DNA of 64,000 nt from Sedimenticola hydrogenitrophicus (GTDB taxonomy: Bacteria > Pseudomonadota > Gammaproteobacteria > Chromatiales > Chromatiaceae). This document shows, piece after piece, positions 34,345 to 44,638 of the stretch (the stretch's first letter is position 1; each line of letters starts with the position of its first letter). The stretch spans positions 1 through 64,000 of the forward strand of contig NZ_JAQGEI010000019.1 of the NCBI RefSeq assembly GCF_029017505.1, read 5' to 3'. A model generated the notes under the pieces. That model was not told where the DNA came from. It worked only from the letters and a program-made list of their open reading frames with translations, and did no database searches. Both the position numbers and the translations under genes were made by a program.

Positions 34345-36450
34345 TCAGCGGGTCAATCGCCGGTAGATGTCGGAGACCTTCAGCGGCAGCGCGCGCACAT
34401 CGTCCACCACGCTGTAGGCGGCCGGGCCATAGAGGTGGGGCAGGTAGTCCCGCGCCTGCTCGTCGATGGTGATGCAGTAGGGGTGGATGCCGCCGCGCCG
34501 CGCCTCGATCAGGGCGCGGCGGGTATCCTCGATACCGTATTGACCCCGGTAGCCGTCGTAGTCATCCGGCTTGCCATCGGAGAGGGTGATGAGCAGGCGG
34601 GTCTTGGCCTCGGTCTGCTGCAACACCCGGGACAGGTGGCGGATGGCAAAGCCCATGCGGGTATAGTCCTGGGGTTCGATGGCGCTGATCCGCCCCCTGA
34701 TCAGTTCGCTATAGGGCTCTTCGAAGTGCTTGATGTGGAACAGCTCGCAGCGCTTGCGGGTCATGCCGGAGAAGCCGTAGATGGCGTAGCGGTCGCCCAG
34801 GCTCTGCAGCGCCTCGCACAGCAGCAGCAGGGATTCGCGCTCGGCGTCGTTGATCCAGCCCTTGGTGGAGCCGCTCATGTCCACCATGAAGACCACCGCG
34901 ATGTTACGTTCGTTGCGCTGCATCCTGGTGAGCAGGCGTTCGGTCATCTCGAAACCGAGGTGGGCATCCGCCAGCGCCTCCACCAGGGCATCGATATCCA
35001 CCCCATCACCTTCCGGCTGGCGTTTCAGCAGCCGGTTCTCGTGGCGCATCGCCTCGAAGGTCTTGCGCAGGTGCTTGACCAGGCCGTGGTGTTTGGCCAG
35101 GGTGCGGGCCGCGAAATCGTCATACAGCGGGGTGATCTCGCGCTCCCGCACGGCGCACCAGTTTTTCCGGTAATGGCGGCGCTGGAAGTCCCACTCGTCA
35201 TAGAGGTGGGCCCCCTCCTCGTGATAGCTGCCGCGCCAGACATCGTCAGCATCACGCGTCGGATCGCGCAGCAGGGCCGAATCATAGTCGCCCGGCCCGG
35301 CGGGTTGCAGGTAGTCGTCCGGGATCTCCCCCAGGTCGAGCAGGATGGAGCGTTGCAGCGCCTGCACCTCATCGGGCAGCGGCGCCGGCATATCGTCCAG
35401 CAGGATCTCGACGCGGAAACCCTCCGGCACGGACGGGTCCTCCTCGCGCTGTTTGGTAAAGCGGGATGGCCGCTTCTCCCGGACATTGCCCGGCAGCTCC
35501 TCCAGCAGGCTGTTCAGCGCCACCTTGAAACGGGCTCGCTCCTTTTCGATCCGCACCTGCATGCAGGTCCGCACCGCCTCCAGGTCCAGGATGATCGGCT
35601 GTCCGGTGGACGGGTAGGGTGTGAGTCGGCCGAGTTGCTGCCGGGCCAGCACCAGCACATCGGTAGCCTGGGTTTCCGGTGTCTCAAGCCGCGCCAGAAG
35701 CCCTGTCCACTCGGCCGGCAGGGCCGCCTCACCGAGCGCCTGGCAGATCTGTTCGAGCTGCCGATGGAGCCCCGGCAGGGCGCGTCGCAGACACGCCTTC
35801 AGGCGCAGCAGCTCCATGGCGTGATAGAGCGCCAGGAGCCCGGGATCGGGAGCGTTGAGGGACAGCAGCGGGCGGAAGGAGCCAAAGCGAATCTGCGCCC
35901 AGAGCAGGGCGCAGGTGACCTTGTAGAGCTGGAAGTTTTGCCCCGGGGTCGGCAACCCCGCCAAAAGTGGCGGCAGGAACAGGGTCTCGCTATCGGTATG
36001 GATGGTGTCCGCCGCGCTGAGCTTGAGCGGCCGCCCGGAGAGCCCCCGGAGAAAATGGCTCAGCACCCCCTCGTGCTCCTGCAGCAACGCGCCGCGTGAC
36101 CGAGCCTGCTGCTGCCCGGCAAATTGCCGGTACTGTTCGATCACCCGCAGGGCCGGGCGCAGTCCCTCGGCATCGTAGCGATCCATGCTGTGGAAGATCC
36201 AGGCCTCGAAGTCGTCCGGCGCCATCAGCGCCTGCGCCGCCACGCCGCGACAGGCGACCTGGTAGCCCAGCTCCACGTGGGTACTGGCAATGCGCCGGAT
36301 CCAGCTGATCAGCCGGGCCTGGCGCTCTGCCGGCAGGGCGGCGATAGCGGCGGCCGGTTGCGCCGTGTCGCGGAACGAGTACTCCACCTCCAGCAGTTCG
36401 TCCAGCTGTTGCCGGACCGCGGGCAGGGAGAGCGGGACCCCGGGTTTCAT
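34345..36450 (-). CDS. vWA-domain protein of the CbbO/NorD family
   Basis: The product has 701 aa. A long helical N-terminal part (about 1-450) is followed by a C-terminal von Willebrand A domain with an intact MIDAS motif, DMSGSTKG (DxSxS), and later TLSDGKPDDYDGYRG. It pairs with the upstream AAA+ gene, one base away. In this family the vWA protein links a MoxR-type AAA+ ring to a client: Rubisco (CbbQO) or nitric oxide reductase (NorQD). Neither rbcLS nor norCB is in the window, so the client is open. The length lies between typical NorD and CbbO. Confidence 0.85.
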   Translation of the reverse strand: MKPGVPLSLPAVRQQLDELLEVEYSFRDTAQPAAAIAALPAERQARLISWIRRIASTHVELGYQVACRGVAAQALMAPDDFEAWIFHSMDRYDAEGLRPALRVIEQYRQFAGQQQARSRGALLQEHEGVLSHFLRGLSGRPLKLSAADTIHTDSETLFLPPLLAGLPTPGQNFQLYKVTCALLWAQIRFGSFRPLLSLNAPDPGLLALYHAMELLRLKACLRRALPGLHRQLEQICQALGEAALPAEWTGLLARLETPETQATDVLVLARQQLGRLTPYPSTGQPIILDLEAVRTCMQVRIEKERARFKVALNSLLEELPGNVREKRPSRFTKQREEDPSVPEGFRVEILLDDMPAPLPDEVQALQRSILLDLGEIPDDYLQPAGPGDYDSALLRDPTRDADDVWRGSYHEEGAHLYDEWDFQRRHYRKNWCAVREREITPLYDDFAARTLAKHHGLVKHLRKTFEAMRHENRLLKRQPEGDGVDIDALVEALADAHLGFEMTERLLTRMQRNERNIAVVFMVDMSGSTKGWINDAERESLLLLCEALQSLGDRYAIYGFSGMTRKRCELFHIKHFEEPYSELIRGRISAIEPQDYTRMGFAIRHLSRVLQQTEAKTRLLITLSDGKPDDYDGYRGQYGIEDTRRALIEARRGGIHPYCITIDEQARDYLPHLYGPAAYSVVDDVRALPLKVSDIYRRLTR

Positions 36451-36451
36451 C

Positions 36452-37258
36452 TCAGAACAGGGAGGAGGAGAGTTCGTTCACCGAGGCGAGCATCTCCGGG
36501 TCGTCGGTGAGGGCCTGGGCGATCGCCCCCTGACAGGCGGAGACCGGGTTGACCCCGGCCACCATCAGTTTGGCGGCGTGTACCAGCAGGCGGGTGCTGG
36601 CCCCCTCTTCCAGCCCGCTGCCCTTGAGGTTGCGGGTCATGCCGGCGAACTTCACCAGCCGTCCGGCCAGCTCCCGGTCCAGTCCCGATTCGCGCATCAC
36701 GATCTCGCCCTCCAGCGCCGCCCCGGGGTAGTTGAACTCCAGCGCCACGAAGCGCTGCCGGGTGCTCTGTTTCAGGTCCTTGAGCACGCTCTGGTAGCCG
36801 GGGTTGTAGGATATGGCGATGGCGAACTCCGGATCGGCCTCGATCAGGGTGCCGAGCTTCTCTATCGGCAGCACCCGGCGGTCATCGGCCAGGGGGTGGA
36901 TCACCACCATGGTGTCCTTGCGCGCCTCGACGATCTCATCCAGGTAACAGATGCCGCCCGCCTTGACCGCCTGGGTCAGGGGGCCGTCGATCCAACTGGT
37001 CTCGCCGCCCTTGATCAGGTAGCGTCCCACCAGGTCGGAGGCGGTCAGGTCGTCATGGCAGGAGACGGTGATCAGCGGCCGCTTGAGCCACCACGCCATG
37101 TACTCCATGAAGCGGGTCTTGCCGCAGCCGGTCGGCCCCTTCAGCAGCAGCGGCAGCTGGTTGCGGTAGGCCGCCTCGAACAGTTCGATCTCGTCGCCGG
37201 TGGGCTGGTAATAGGGCTCATCCTCGATCCGGTACTCATCCAGTCTGAAGGTGCGCAT
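36452..37258 (-). CDS. MoxR-family AAA+ ATPase, CbbQ/NorQ type
   Basis: The product has 268 aa, the normal length. The P-loop is GPTGCGKT (residues 41-48), Walker B is [10 protein letters not shown], sensor 1 is AISYNPGYQ, and the Arg-finger region is STRQRF. The N-terminus [15 protein letters not shown] and the C-terminal [22 protein letters not shown] are typical of CbbQ/NirQ/NorQ. It forms hexamers that remodel the client through the vWA partner. It is first in a two-gene operon. Confidence 0.92.
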   Translation of the reverse strand: MRTFRLDEYRIEDEPYYQPTGDEIELFEAAYRNQLPLLLKGPTGCGKTRFMEYMAWWLKRPLITVSCHDDLTASDLVGRYLIKGGETSWIDGPLTQAVKAGGICYLDEIVEARKDTMVVIHPLADDRRVLPIEKLGTLIEADPEFAIAISYNPGYQSVLKDLKQSTRQRFVALEFNYPGAALEGEIVMRESGLDRELAGRLVKFAGMTRNLKGSGLEEGASTRLLVHAAKLMVAGVNPVSACQGAIAQALTDDPEMLASVNELSSSLF

Positions 37259-37479
37259 CCGTGGATACTCCTGGGTTACTGCCTGGGCGCTCTAGCATGC
37301 TGGGGATCGGGGGCGAGATCAACAAGCGGAAAGTAAGGATTTTTTTATGGCGCTATAGTGGCAGGCAGGAAGGGAAGGCGCATCGCTCGACCTTCGGGTG
37401 CATTTCTCTGGTTGAAAAACGGAAGCATATTCAATAACTTTCAAAAAGCTTAACCATTCCGGCTGACAGGAGCAGTTTC

Positions 37480-38949
37480 ATGCGGGACAGAGTGAGCAGC
37501 AGCATGACAGTGGAGGATATCCTGGACCGCCATGTGCGCAGCCAGGCGTTTGCGGAGATCGGCACCTGGGACTGGAATATCCGGACCGGGGAACTCTACT
37601 GGAGTGAACGTATCGGTCCGTTGTTCGGTTACCCGCCGGGCGAACTGGAGACCACCTATGAAAACTTCCTGTCGGCGGTCCATCCGCAAGACCGGCAGGC
37701 GGTGGTCGGGGCGGTCGATGGTTGTGTCGCGCGCGGCGAGCCCTACGAGATCGAACACCGCGTGGTCTGGCCCGACGGCAGCGTCCGCTGGGTGTTGGAA
37801 CGGGGCGATGTACAGCGCGACCGGGACGGCGTACGGCTACGCATGCTCGGCGTAGTGCAGGATGTCACGCGCCGCATCCAGGCCGAGGCGGCGCTGCAGG
37901 AGCAGATCCTGCGCAACCGGCTGATCCTGGAGAACAGCCATGACGGGTTGATCATCCTGAACCTCGACGGCTCCCTGCGCGAGGTGAACGACGCCTATTG
38001 CCGGATGGTGGGGTATGAGCGGCCGAGCCTGCTGAAGATGCGGCTCGCCGATCTGGAGGCGAGCGAAACCGCCCGGGAGGCGGCACAACACATCAACAAG
38101 ATCGAGGCCCAGGGGCATGACCATTTCGAATCGAGTCACCGGTGCCGTGACGGGCGCCTGATCGATCTGGATATCAGCGCCACCCTGGCCACGGTGGGAG
38201 CGGATCGGTTTATCTTCTCCTTCGTCAGGGATGTCACGGAACGCCGGATGAAGGAGCAGCAGCGGCTGCAGGCGGTACAGCGCCAGCGCGACACCCTGGT
38301 CCGGGAGGTCCACCATCGCATCAAGAATCACCTGCAGGGGATTATCAGTCTGCTGCGCAACCACACCCGGGACAAACCGGAGCTCTCCGCGGCGATGGAG
38401 TCGGCCATCGGCCAGGTGGAGTCGATCGCCTTGGTGCACGGTCTGCAGAGCCGCCTGAACCAGGGCAGGATCGAGCTCAAGGCGCTGTTGCAGATGATCT
38501 GCGCGGCGGTGAATAAACTGAGCTCCACGGAGATTCGACTGGAGATCGGCTGCCGCTCGACGGATATTGTGGTCCGGCCGAGCGACGGTGTGCCACTGGC
38601 ACTGATCATCAATGAGCTGCTGCAGAATGCCGTGAAGCACAGCCCGCCGGCGGGTATCCGCTCGTCCGGGCTAACGGCAACGCTGCTGAGGGAGGGTGAG
38701 AGGGTGATCCTGCAGTTGAGCAATCCAGGCACGTTGCCGTTGCCGGCGGATTTCGATCTGCAAAAGGGGCTTGGGCTGGGTACCGGCCTGACCCTGGCGC
38801 GGGATCTGCTGCCGCACCGTGGGGCCGGGCTCTCCCTGACCTCGGTGGCCGACCGGGTGATTGCGCAACTGACCCTGGAGGCGCCCGTCGTCAGCCTGAA
38901 GGCGTGCCCGGTTGCTCAGGATGGATCGGAACCGAAGCGGTTGATGTAG
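37480..38949 (+). CDS. PAS-PAS sensor histidine kinase, HisKA_2 type
   Basis: The product has 489 aa, with AGGAG 8 bases before the ATG and no membrane segment, so it is cytosolic. The first PAS (about 20-135) has GTWDWNIRTGELYWS and WPDGSVRWVLERG; the second (about 145-255) has NSHDGLIILNLDGSLREVN. The phospho-acceptor box is REVHHRIKNHLQGIISLL, the HisKA_2 pattern, followed by a divergent ATPase domain (LALIINELLQNAVKHS, GLGTGLTLARDLL). Its 3' end overlaps the convergent ANTAR regulator gene by 34 bases. HisKA_2 kinases commonly drive ANTAR regulators. Confidence 0.9.
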   Translation: MRDRVSSSMTVEDILDRHVRSQAFAEIGTWDWNIRTGELYWSERIGPLFGYPPGELETTYENFLSAVHPQDRQAVVGAVDGCVARGEPYEIEHRVVWPDGSVRWVLERGDVQRDRDGVRLRMLGVVQDVTRRIQAEAALQEQILRNRLILENSHDGLIILNLDGSLREVNDAYCRMVGYERPSLLKMRLADLEASETAREAAQHINKIEAQGHDHFESSHRCRDGRLIDLDISATLATVGADRFIFSFVRDVTERRMKEQQRLQAVQRQRDTLVREVHHRIKNHLQGIISLLRNHTRDKPELSAAMESAIGQVESIALVHGLQSRLNQGRIELKALLQMICAAVNKLSSTEIRLEIGCRSTDIVVRPSDGVPLALIINELLQNAVKHSPPAGIRSSGLTATLLREGERVILQLSNPGTLPLPADFDLQKGLGLGTGLTLARDLLPHRGAGLSLTSVADRVIAQLTLEAPVVSLKACPVAQDGSEPKRLM

Positions 38950-39509
38950 TCCGTGGCATCGAGTATCTCGCGGGCGATCTCCTTCACCTTGCGGCGTTCC
39001 GAACGGGCCTGATCGCGCATCAACTCGAACGCCCTGTGCCGGTCGATACGGTGGCGCTCGGAGAGGATGCCGACGGCAAAATTGACGGTATTCGCCGTAT
39101 CCAATGCCTGGCTCAGCCGCGTTTCGCTCGCCTGCAGTCGTTGCAACTCCCGGGCGCGCTGGAGCGCGGCCTCCAGGGTGGGTATCGCCTTGGCCACGTC
39201 GATGGGTTTGACCAGATAGCCCAGAGCACCCTCGGCCAGGGCACTTTGCAGCGTCTCGCTATCGTTATAGGCGGAGAGGTGGACCACCGGAATGGCCAGC
39301 CCATGGAGCTGTTTCGATACCTCGATACCGGAGAGCCCCGGCATGCGGATGTCCAGGATGGCAAGGTCGGGTCTCTCTCTGGCAACCAGCTCCAGCGTCT
39401 CCTCCCCGGTGGCGGCCACCAGAATGGTGTAGCCGGCATCCCGCAGTCCGCGGCCGAAGGTGGCCAGCACCAGCGCGTCATCATCAACCAGAAGGAGCTT
39501 CTTGGTCAT
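38916..39509 (-). CDS. Response regulator with ANTAR RNA-binding domain
   Basis: The product has 197 aa. I chose the ATG at 39509, with GGGAG upstream. The receiver domain (about 3-115) has LLVDDDALV, phospho-acceptor Asp in LAILDIRMPG, and the Lys in GYLVKPID. The ANTAR domain (about 135-192) has TVNFAVGILSERHRIDRHRAFELM. ANTAR proteins bind two-hairpin leader RNAs and prevent termination, often in nitrogen metabolism genes. The likely partner is the adjacent HisKA_2 kinase. I could not locate an RNA target in the window. Confidence 0.9.
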   Translation of the reverse strand: MTKKLLLVDDDALVLATFGRGLRDAGYTILVAATGEETLELVARERPDLAILDIRMPGLSGIEVSKQLHGLAIPVVHLSAYNDSETLQSALAEGALGYLVKPIDVAKAIPTLEAALQRARELQRLQASETRLSQALDTANTVNFAVGILSERHRIDRHRAFELMRDQARSERRKVKEIAREILDATDYINRFGSDPS

Positions 39510-40049
39510 CGGATATTCTCCCAACCCGTTTATTGTTATCTGAACCCCGTGGCAGGTTCAGGGTATCAGTCCGTGGAGAAACGAGACCTTGCTTTATATC
39601 AATTTTTTCCCTAAATGGTATCCTTCCCGTTTTCGGCTACGCCCGTGAGCCGGATTGCGTCAGTCGGGATAAATCCTTAAAGGAATGTGCCGATCTGCCG
39701 TTACATAGGGCCACCGGCAGAATTCCGCCCGGAGCACTGCTCCGGGTATTGCCGTTGCCGGCATCACCCTTCCCGTCGTGATGCCGTCACCGGTCCCGAC
39801 GGCTACCGCCGGGACCGGAAAGTCCCGGATAATTCCACTCAAGGCCCTTCCCCCGCCTAGTGATAGCACTGCCGCACGCGCGGCAGCTAACGCTCCTGTT
39901 TCTATACGGAAAGCGGCGACTCGCGGACAGGTTCCGGATCTCCCGCATCTCCTCAAGAAACAGTTTGACCGACGGCCGCCAGAACCTGCGGGCATCGGTT
40001 GCAGAGAGCCAATAACAAGATGTTCAAAGAGACCAAAAGGGGGGATTGC
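39510..40049. other. 540-base intergenic region with hairpins
   Basis: No gene is recognised. Perfect hairpins lie at 39730-39748 (CGGAGCACTGCTCCG core) and 39789-39817 (CCGGTCCC / GGGACCGG). The loops do not fit the six-base ANTAR consensus, and I see no clear sigma-28 or sigma-54 promoter for the chemoreceptor gene. Confidence 0.45.
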
Positions 40050-42077
40050 ATGATGAGACGTATTCTATTTCCGGCCGTGTACCTGATGGAGCAGCTACGC
40101 TATCCGCTCAAATTCGGGCTGATATTCCTGGTCATCCTGGCACCGCTGGTGCTGCTCTCCATCACCCTGATCCGGCATATCGATGAAGGGATTGTGCTCA
40201 CCGGACATGAGCGCCAGGGCCTGGCCTATATCAGGGCCATTCGGCAACCGATAGAAGATATACAACAGCATCGCGGCATGACCAGCGCCTTGCTGAACGG
40301 CGCGGACAATTTTCGCGAGCGCCTCATGAGCAAGCGTGGCGAGGTGGACCGGAAGCTGGCCGCGCTGCTGGCGGTGGACCAGCAGTTGGGTGGTGCACTG
40401 GATACCGCCGGCAAATTGGACCCGTTGATGCGGCAGTGGGAGACCATCAAGGCCACCTCCCTGGATCAGGAGCCGGCGGTGGCGATCCGGGCCCATTCGG
40501 ATCTGCTGGCCGCCTTGATAGGGCTGATGAGTTACGTGGCCGATGTCTCGGCGATTACCCTGGATCCCACGCTGGATACTTCCTATTTGGGGGATGCTGT
40601 GGTGCATAACCTGATCAATCTGACCGAGAACATGGGCCAGGCCCGGGCGCTTGGCTCGGGGGCGGCGGCACGGGGCGTACATGACCGCAACTCCTTCGTC
40701 CGGCTGTCGGTGCTGGCGAACAATATCCGTGCCTATGCGCAACGCTCCGACACCGGGCTGCAGGCGGCCATCAAGGCCAACAGTGTGGTGGGTGTGAAGT
40801 TGAGCGAGGCGGTCGCCGCCAACAGCCGGGCAATCGCCGGGATGCGGGCGCTGCTGGATCAGATCCTGGCCGATCCGGAACAGATCAGTGTCGATGACAA
40901 AACCGTGTTTGATATGGCCACCGTGGCGATCTCCGGCTCCTACCAGCTGTATGATGCGATTGCCGATGAACTGGACAGCCTGTTAAGCGCACGCATCGCC
41001 GCTGAAAGCGCCATCAAGAATAGGACGCTGGCGGTGGTGATGGCGGTGTTGATACTGCTGATCTACCTGTTTGCCGGGCTCTATAACTCCGTGGTGGGCA
41101 GCATCAGCCTTATCGGCGATGCCACTCGCCGGTTGGCCGAGGGCGACCTGAATACCCGGCTGAACCTGAATACGCGCGACGAGCTGCAGCGGATTGGTAC
41201 CGATTTCAACAACATGGGCGAGGCGTTCAGGGCAGTGGTGATGCAGATCACCGATGCCACCGGCCGCCTCGCGACCATGGCGGAACAGACCTCGGTGATC
41301 ACCGAACAGACCCATCAGGCACTGCAGACCCAGCTCGGTGAAACCACCCAGGTGGCCACGGCAATGAACGAGATGAGCGCCACCGTGCAGGAGGTGGCCT
41401 CCAGCACCGGCCGGACATCTCAGGCGGCCAACGAGGTGAATAGCCAGGCGGCGGCGGGACAACAGGCGATGCATGACACCATCGTCAAGATCCAGCAGCT
41501 CTCCGATACCGTGGAAGGCGCCGGATCGGTCATCCAGCAGCTGGAACAGCAAAGCGTCGAGATCGGCACCATTCTGGACGTGATCAAGGGTATCGCCGAG
41601 CAGACCAATCTGCTGGCCTTGAACGCCGCCATCGAGGCGGCCCGTGCCGGCGAGCAGGGGCGGGGGTTTGCCGTTGTGGCGGACGAGGTGCGCAATCTGG
41701 CGAGTAAGACTCAGCTCTCGACGGAAGAGATAAACCAGATGATCGGCAAGCTGCAGTCCGGCTCCGCCGAGGCGGTGGCGGCGGTGAACGGCAGTCAGGT
41801 ACTGGCCCGCGCGGCCGTGGAGCAGGCTGCCCGGACTGGCGAGGCGCTGACCAGCATCAGTGGTGCCATCCAACGGGTGAATGACATGAGCACCCAGATC
41901 GCGAGTGCCGCCGAGGAGCAGAGCGCGGTAACTGAAGAGATCAACCGGAATATCGTACAGATCAACGAGATGACGGAGCAGACGGCGGTGGGTGCCCAGC
42001 AGACCTCGGCCGCCAATAGTGATCAGACGCTGCTGGCCGCGGAGCTGCAGGGCCTGGTGGGTCGCTTCAGGGTGTAG
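40050..42077 (+). CDS. Methyl-accepting chemotaxis protein
   Basis: The product has 675 aa. I chose the ATG at 40050, with AAGGGGGG upstream. It has membrane segments near 19-40 and 330-350 and a large helical periplasmic sensor domain between them containing [13 protein letters not shown], a pattern seen in some nitrate/small-ligand sensing domains. HAMP follows TM2, then the signalling domain with the hairpin tip [34 protein letters not shown]. No C-terminal CheR-binding pentapeptide is evident. It signals to CheA/CheW encoded elsewhere; the ligand is unknown. Confidence 0.92.
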   Translation: MMRRILFPAVYLMEQLRYPLKFGLIFLVILAPLVLLSITLIRHIDEGIVLTGHERQGLAYIRAIRQPIEDIQQHRGMTSALLNGADNFRERLMSKRGEVDRKLAALLAVDQQLGGALDTAGKLDPLMRQWETIKATSLDQEPAVAIRAHSDLLAALIGLMSYVADVSAITLDPTLDTSYLGDAVVHNLINLTENMGQARALGSGAAARGVHDRNSFVRLSVLANNIRAYAQRSDTGLQAAIKANSVVGVKLSEAVAANSRAIAGMRALLDQILADPEQISVDDKTVFDMATVAISGSYQLYDAIADELDSLLSARIAAESAIKNRTLAVVMAVLILLIYLFAGLYNSVVGSISLIGDATRRLAEGDLNTRLNLNTRDELQRIGTDFNNMGEAFRAVVMQITDATGRLATMAEQTSVITEQTHQALQTQLGETTQVATAMNEMSATVQEVASSTGRTSQAANEVNSQAAAGQQAMHDTIVKIQQLSDTVEGAGSVIQQLEQQSVEIGTILDVIKGIAEQTNLLALNAAIEAARAGEQGRGFAVVADEVRNLASKTQLSTEEINQMIGKLQSGSAEAVAAVNGSQVLARAAVEQAARTGEALTSISGAIQRVNDMSTQIASAAEEQSAVTEEINRNIVQINEMTEQTAVGAQQTSAANSDQTLLAAELQGLVGRFRV

Positions 42078-42082
42078 GCGAA

Positions 42083-42157
42083 ACTGGGGTGAGGAACGAA
42101 CCCCCACAGCATGGCGCACCCGCGTGAAGCCGTTGGGGTTCGTAGGCTCACCCCAAC
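42083..42157. repeat. Hairpin repeat GTTGGGGTTCG type (related copy at 14474-14561)
   Basis: It sits between the convergent chemoreceptor and hspQ genes, six bases after the chemoreceptor stop. The arm GTTGGGGTTCGTAGGCTCAC matches the 14.5-kb copy with one change; the left arm is degenerate. It might serve as a terminator. Confidence 0.65.
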
Positions 42158-42178
42158 GGGATGGGAGCATAATCGGGG

Positions 42179-42487
42179 CTAGTTTGGTTGTCCGGACAGG
42201 TAACGGTCACCGGTAAAGGCGGTAAAAACTCTTTTGATATCCGGGTGTTGGATCGGTTCCTGGCGGCCGTCCGGCTCCAGGTTGCACTGGGCGACGTAGG
42301 TCTCGAAGTCGGAACCATCCACCAGTACCCGATACCAGGGCTCGTCCTTGGGTGGGCGGCTTTTGGCCATCTGTTCATACCACGCGTCGGTCAGCATGAA
42401 TTCGGCATCCACATCGTAGATTACCCCACGGTAACCAAACAGTTTGTGGTGAACCAGTTGTCCGACGTTCAATTTTGCATATTTCAT
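42179..42487 (-). CDS. hspQ: Heat-shock protein HspQ
   Basis: The product has 102 aa from the ATG at 42487, with GGGGAG upstream; an in-frame extension to 42529 is less likely. Landmarks are FNVGQLVHHKLFGYRGVIYDVD-like residues near the start, PWYRVLVDGS and TYVAQCNLEPD. HspQ modulates Lon protease specificity and was described as binding hemimethylated DNA. It is found mainly in gammaproteobacteria and supports the taxonomic call. Confidence 0.92.
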   Translation of the reverse strand: MKYAKLNVGQLVHHKLFGYRGVIYDVDAEFMLTDAWYEQMAKSRPPKDEPWYRVLVDGSDFETYVAQCNLEPDGRQEPIQHPDIKRVFTAFTGDRYLSGQPN

Positions 42488-42573
42488 CTCATTCTCCCCG
42501 GCATGGGTCGCATGCGGATGATGCTTCATTATCTCTAAGACCCCGCTGCCGGGCGTTCCGTTTCATCGCCTTG

Positions 42574-43977
42574 TCATTTCTTTTTCTCTGGCTCCCCGTG
42601 GATGCCGCCACGGGTGAGCAGCACCGGGTCGAGGAGTTTTTCCAGTTCGCCGCGACTGAGGGCGGTCTGCTCCTCGGCCACATCCAGTACCGCGCGTCCT
42701 TCCCGATAGGCCTGCTTACAGATGGCGGCCGCCTTTTCATAACCGACAAGCGGATTGAGCGCGGTCACCAGAATCGGGTTCAGGGCGAGGCGCTGTTTCA
42801 GTTTCTCCTCCTGGACCTTGAAGCCGGCAACCGCCTTTTCCGCCAGCAGTTTCGCGGCATTGGCGAGCAGTTCAATGCTCTGCAGCAGGTTGTAGGCGAT
42901 CAGCGGCAGCATGGTATTGAGTTGAAAATTGCCGGACTGGCCCGCCATGGCGATGCTGGCGTCATTGCCGATCACCTGGGCCGAGACCATCATCACCGCC
43001 TCGGGTATCACCGGGTTGACCTTGCCCGGCATGATACTGGAGCCCGGTTGCAGGGCGGTCAGTTCGATCTCGCCCAGTCCGGCAAGGGGACCGCTGTTCA
43101 TCCAGCGCAGGTCGTTGGCGATCTTGTGCAGGCTGATGGCAGTGACCCGTAACTGTCCCGACAGCTCCACGGCGCTGTCCTGACTGCTGAGTCCCTCCAT
43201 CAGCGAGGGCTTGGCGGTCAGCGCCAGGCCGGTGTCCTGACTCAGCCGCTGCAGGATGCGCCGGGAAAACTCCGGATGGGCGTTGATCCCGGTGCCGACC
43301 GCGGTACCCCCCAGGGGCAGTTGCCACACCCGCCGCCGGCACTCCCGGATACGTTCGATGTCCTGGTCCACCTGGCTGGCCCAGGCGTTCAGTTCCTGAT
43401 CCATCCTGATCGGCATGGCGTCCATCAGATGGGTACGTCCGGTCTTGCAGACGCCGTCCAGGGCTTCGGCACGCTGTTTTATCCGGTCCGAGAGTTGCTT
43501 CAGGGATGGCAGCAGCTGCTGCTCCAGGGCGAGAGCGGCACTCAGGTGGATGGCGCCGGGGATCACATCATTACTGCTCTGGCACATATTCACGTGATCG
43601 TTCGGGTGCACCGGCGTGCCGCTGCGGCTGGCCAGCGCGGCAATCACCTCGTTGAGGTTCATGTTGCTGCTGGTTCCGGAACCGGTCTGGAATACGTCGA
43701 CCGGAAACTGCTCCATAGGGATGGCGTCGAGCAATTGGCTGCTGGCCTCGATGATGGCGTCCGCGATAGCCGGATCGAGCAGGCCCAGTTCCCGGTTGGT
43801 CGCGGCGGCGGCTCGTTTGATCAGCACCCCCGCCTGGATAAAACGTTGCGGCAGGCGGATGCCGCTGACCGGGAAATTGTCCACGGCACGCTGGGTCTGG
43901 GCGCCGTAGAGGGCATCGCTCGGTACCCGCAGTTCGCCCATGCTGTCTCTTTCGATGCGATAGTCTGATTGCGTCAT
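42574..43977 (-). CDS. fumC: Class II fumarate hydratase
   Basis: The product has 467 aa. The superfamily signature GSSIMPGKVNP is present, with TGSGTSSNMNLNEV, NMCQSSNDVIPGAIH and KTGRTHLMDAMPI contributing the active site at subunit interfaces. It interconverts fumarate and malate in the TCA cycle, is iron-free and oxygen-stable. GGAG lies upstream. It is monocistronic and divergent from the DUF4863 gene. Confidence 0.95.
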   Translation of the reverse strand: MTQSDYRIERDSMGELRVPSDALYGAQTQRAVDNFPVSGIRLPQRFIQAGVLIKRAAAATNRELGLLDPAIADAIIEASSQLLDAIPMEQFPVDVFQTGSGTSSNMNLNEVIAALASRSGTPVHPNDHVNMCQSSNDVIPGAIHLSAALALEQQLLPSLKQLSDRIKQRAEALDGVCKTGRTHLMDAMPIRMDQELNAWASQVDQDIERIRECRRRVWQLPLGGTAVGTGINAHPEFSRRILQRLSQDTGLALTAKPSLMEGLSSQDSAVELSGQLRVTAISLHKIANDLRWMNSGPLAGLGEIELTALQPGSSIMPGKVNPVIPEAVMMVSAQVIGNDASIAMAGQSGNFQLNTMLPLIAYNLLQSIELLANAAKLLAEKAVAGFKVQEEKLKQRLALNPILVTALNPLVGYEKAAAICKQAYREGRAVLDVAEEQTALSRGELEKLLDPVLLTRGGIHGEPEKKK

Positions 43978-44151
43978 CCTGCGGCTCCTCGCTGAAATGG
44001 TGCGTGTCTACCACTAGTATGAACCCGATTTCTGAGAATGCCGGGGCGAACCGGCCGCACCATGCCCATGGCAATCAGCGACCGGCTTTATCATTCAACC
44101 CAAACCGGCTATCCTCAGGACGATTCGACCTCGGTAAAACAGGATGGCCAG

Positions 44152-44619
44152 ATGAATGTAGAACAGTTTCAACAGTTGTTAAAACCGATCACCGACCTGG
44201 TTGACGGGATGCCGGTTGATCAGGGGCTCGAAGCCGCCCTGGAGGCCAAGTTCCCCGCCGGCAGTGAATTGTTCAATGCCATCGACCGGGCCTGTCATGA
44301 GGCGATTGCCGCCGGCTGGATGTGCGCGCAGGGCGGTGAGGGGAGGCGCTTCGGCCGGGTGATCGAGCCGTCCGACGAGACCGCGCGCCTGAGTGTCGAT
44401 GTGGTGGATCTGGTTGATATCGCCGGGCCCCATCACCGCCACCCGTTGGGCGAAATCTGTATGGTACTGCCGGTGACCGAGGGTGCGCTGTTCGACGGCA
44501 AACCGCGCGGCTGGTGTGTTTATGAGCCGAATTCCCAGCATCGGCCCACCGTGACCCAGGGCCGGTCGCTGGTGCTCTATCTGCTGCCCGAGGGGCAGAT
44601 CGAGTTCACCCGCGGTTGA
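44152..44619 (+). CDS. DUF4863 family protein, 4-hydroxylaminobenzoate lyase-like
   Basis: The product has 155 aa. I chose the ATG at 44152 (AGGA upstream) because the family starts near EQFQQLLKPITDLV. Conserved parts are SVDVVDLVDIAGPHHRHPLGE, WCVYEPNSQHRPTV and a terminal LYLLPEGQIEFTR. The His-rich segment GPHHRHP suggests a cupin-like metal site. PnbB (4-hydroxylaminobenzoate lyase) of nitrobenzoate degraders is, from memory, in this family, but no degradation genes are nearby, so the substrate is open. Confidence 0.75.
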   Translation: MNVEQFQQLLKPITDLVDGMPVDQGLEAALEAKFPAGSELFNAIDRACHEAIAAGWMCAQGGEGRRFGRVIEPSDETARLSVDVVDLVDIAGPHHRHPLGEICMVLPVTEGALFDGKPRGWCVYEPNSQHRPTVTQGRSLVLYLLPEGQIEFTRG

Positions 44620-44638
44620 ACCTCGTAAACGATGATGG

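Noticed and set aside
34435-36099. 554-codon plus-strand frame opposite the CbbO/NorD gene
   Set aside because: The minus-strand vWA protein has an intact MIDAS motif and partner; the plus-strand translation shows no domain.
39789-39817. Perfect hairpin before the chemoreceptor gene as an ANTAR target
   Set aside because: The loop is 13 bases and there is no second hairpin with a six-base A...G loop followed by a terminator, so the ANTAR consensus is not met.
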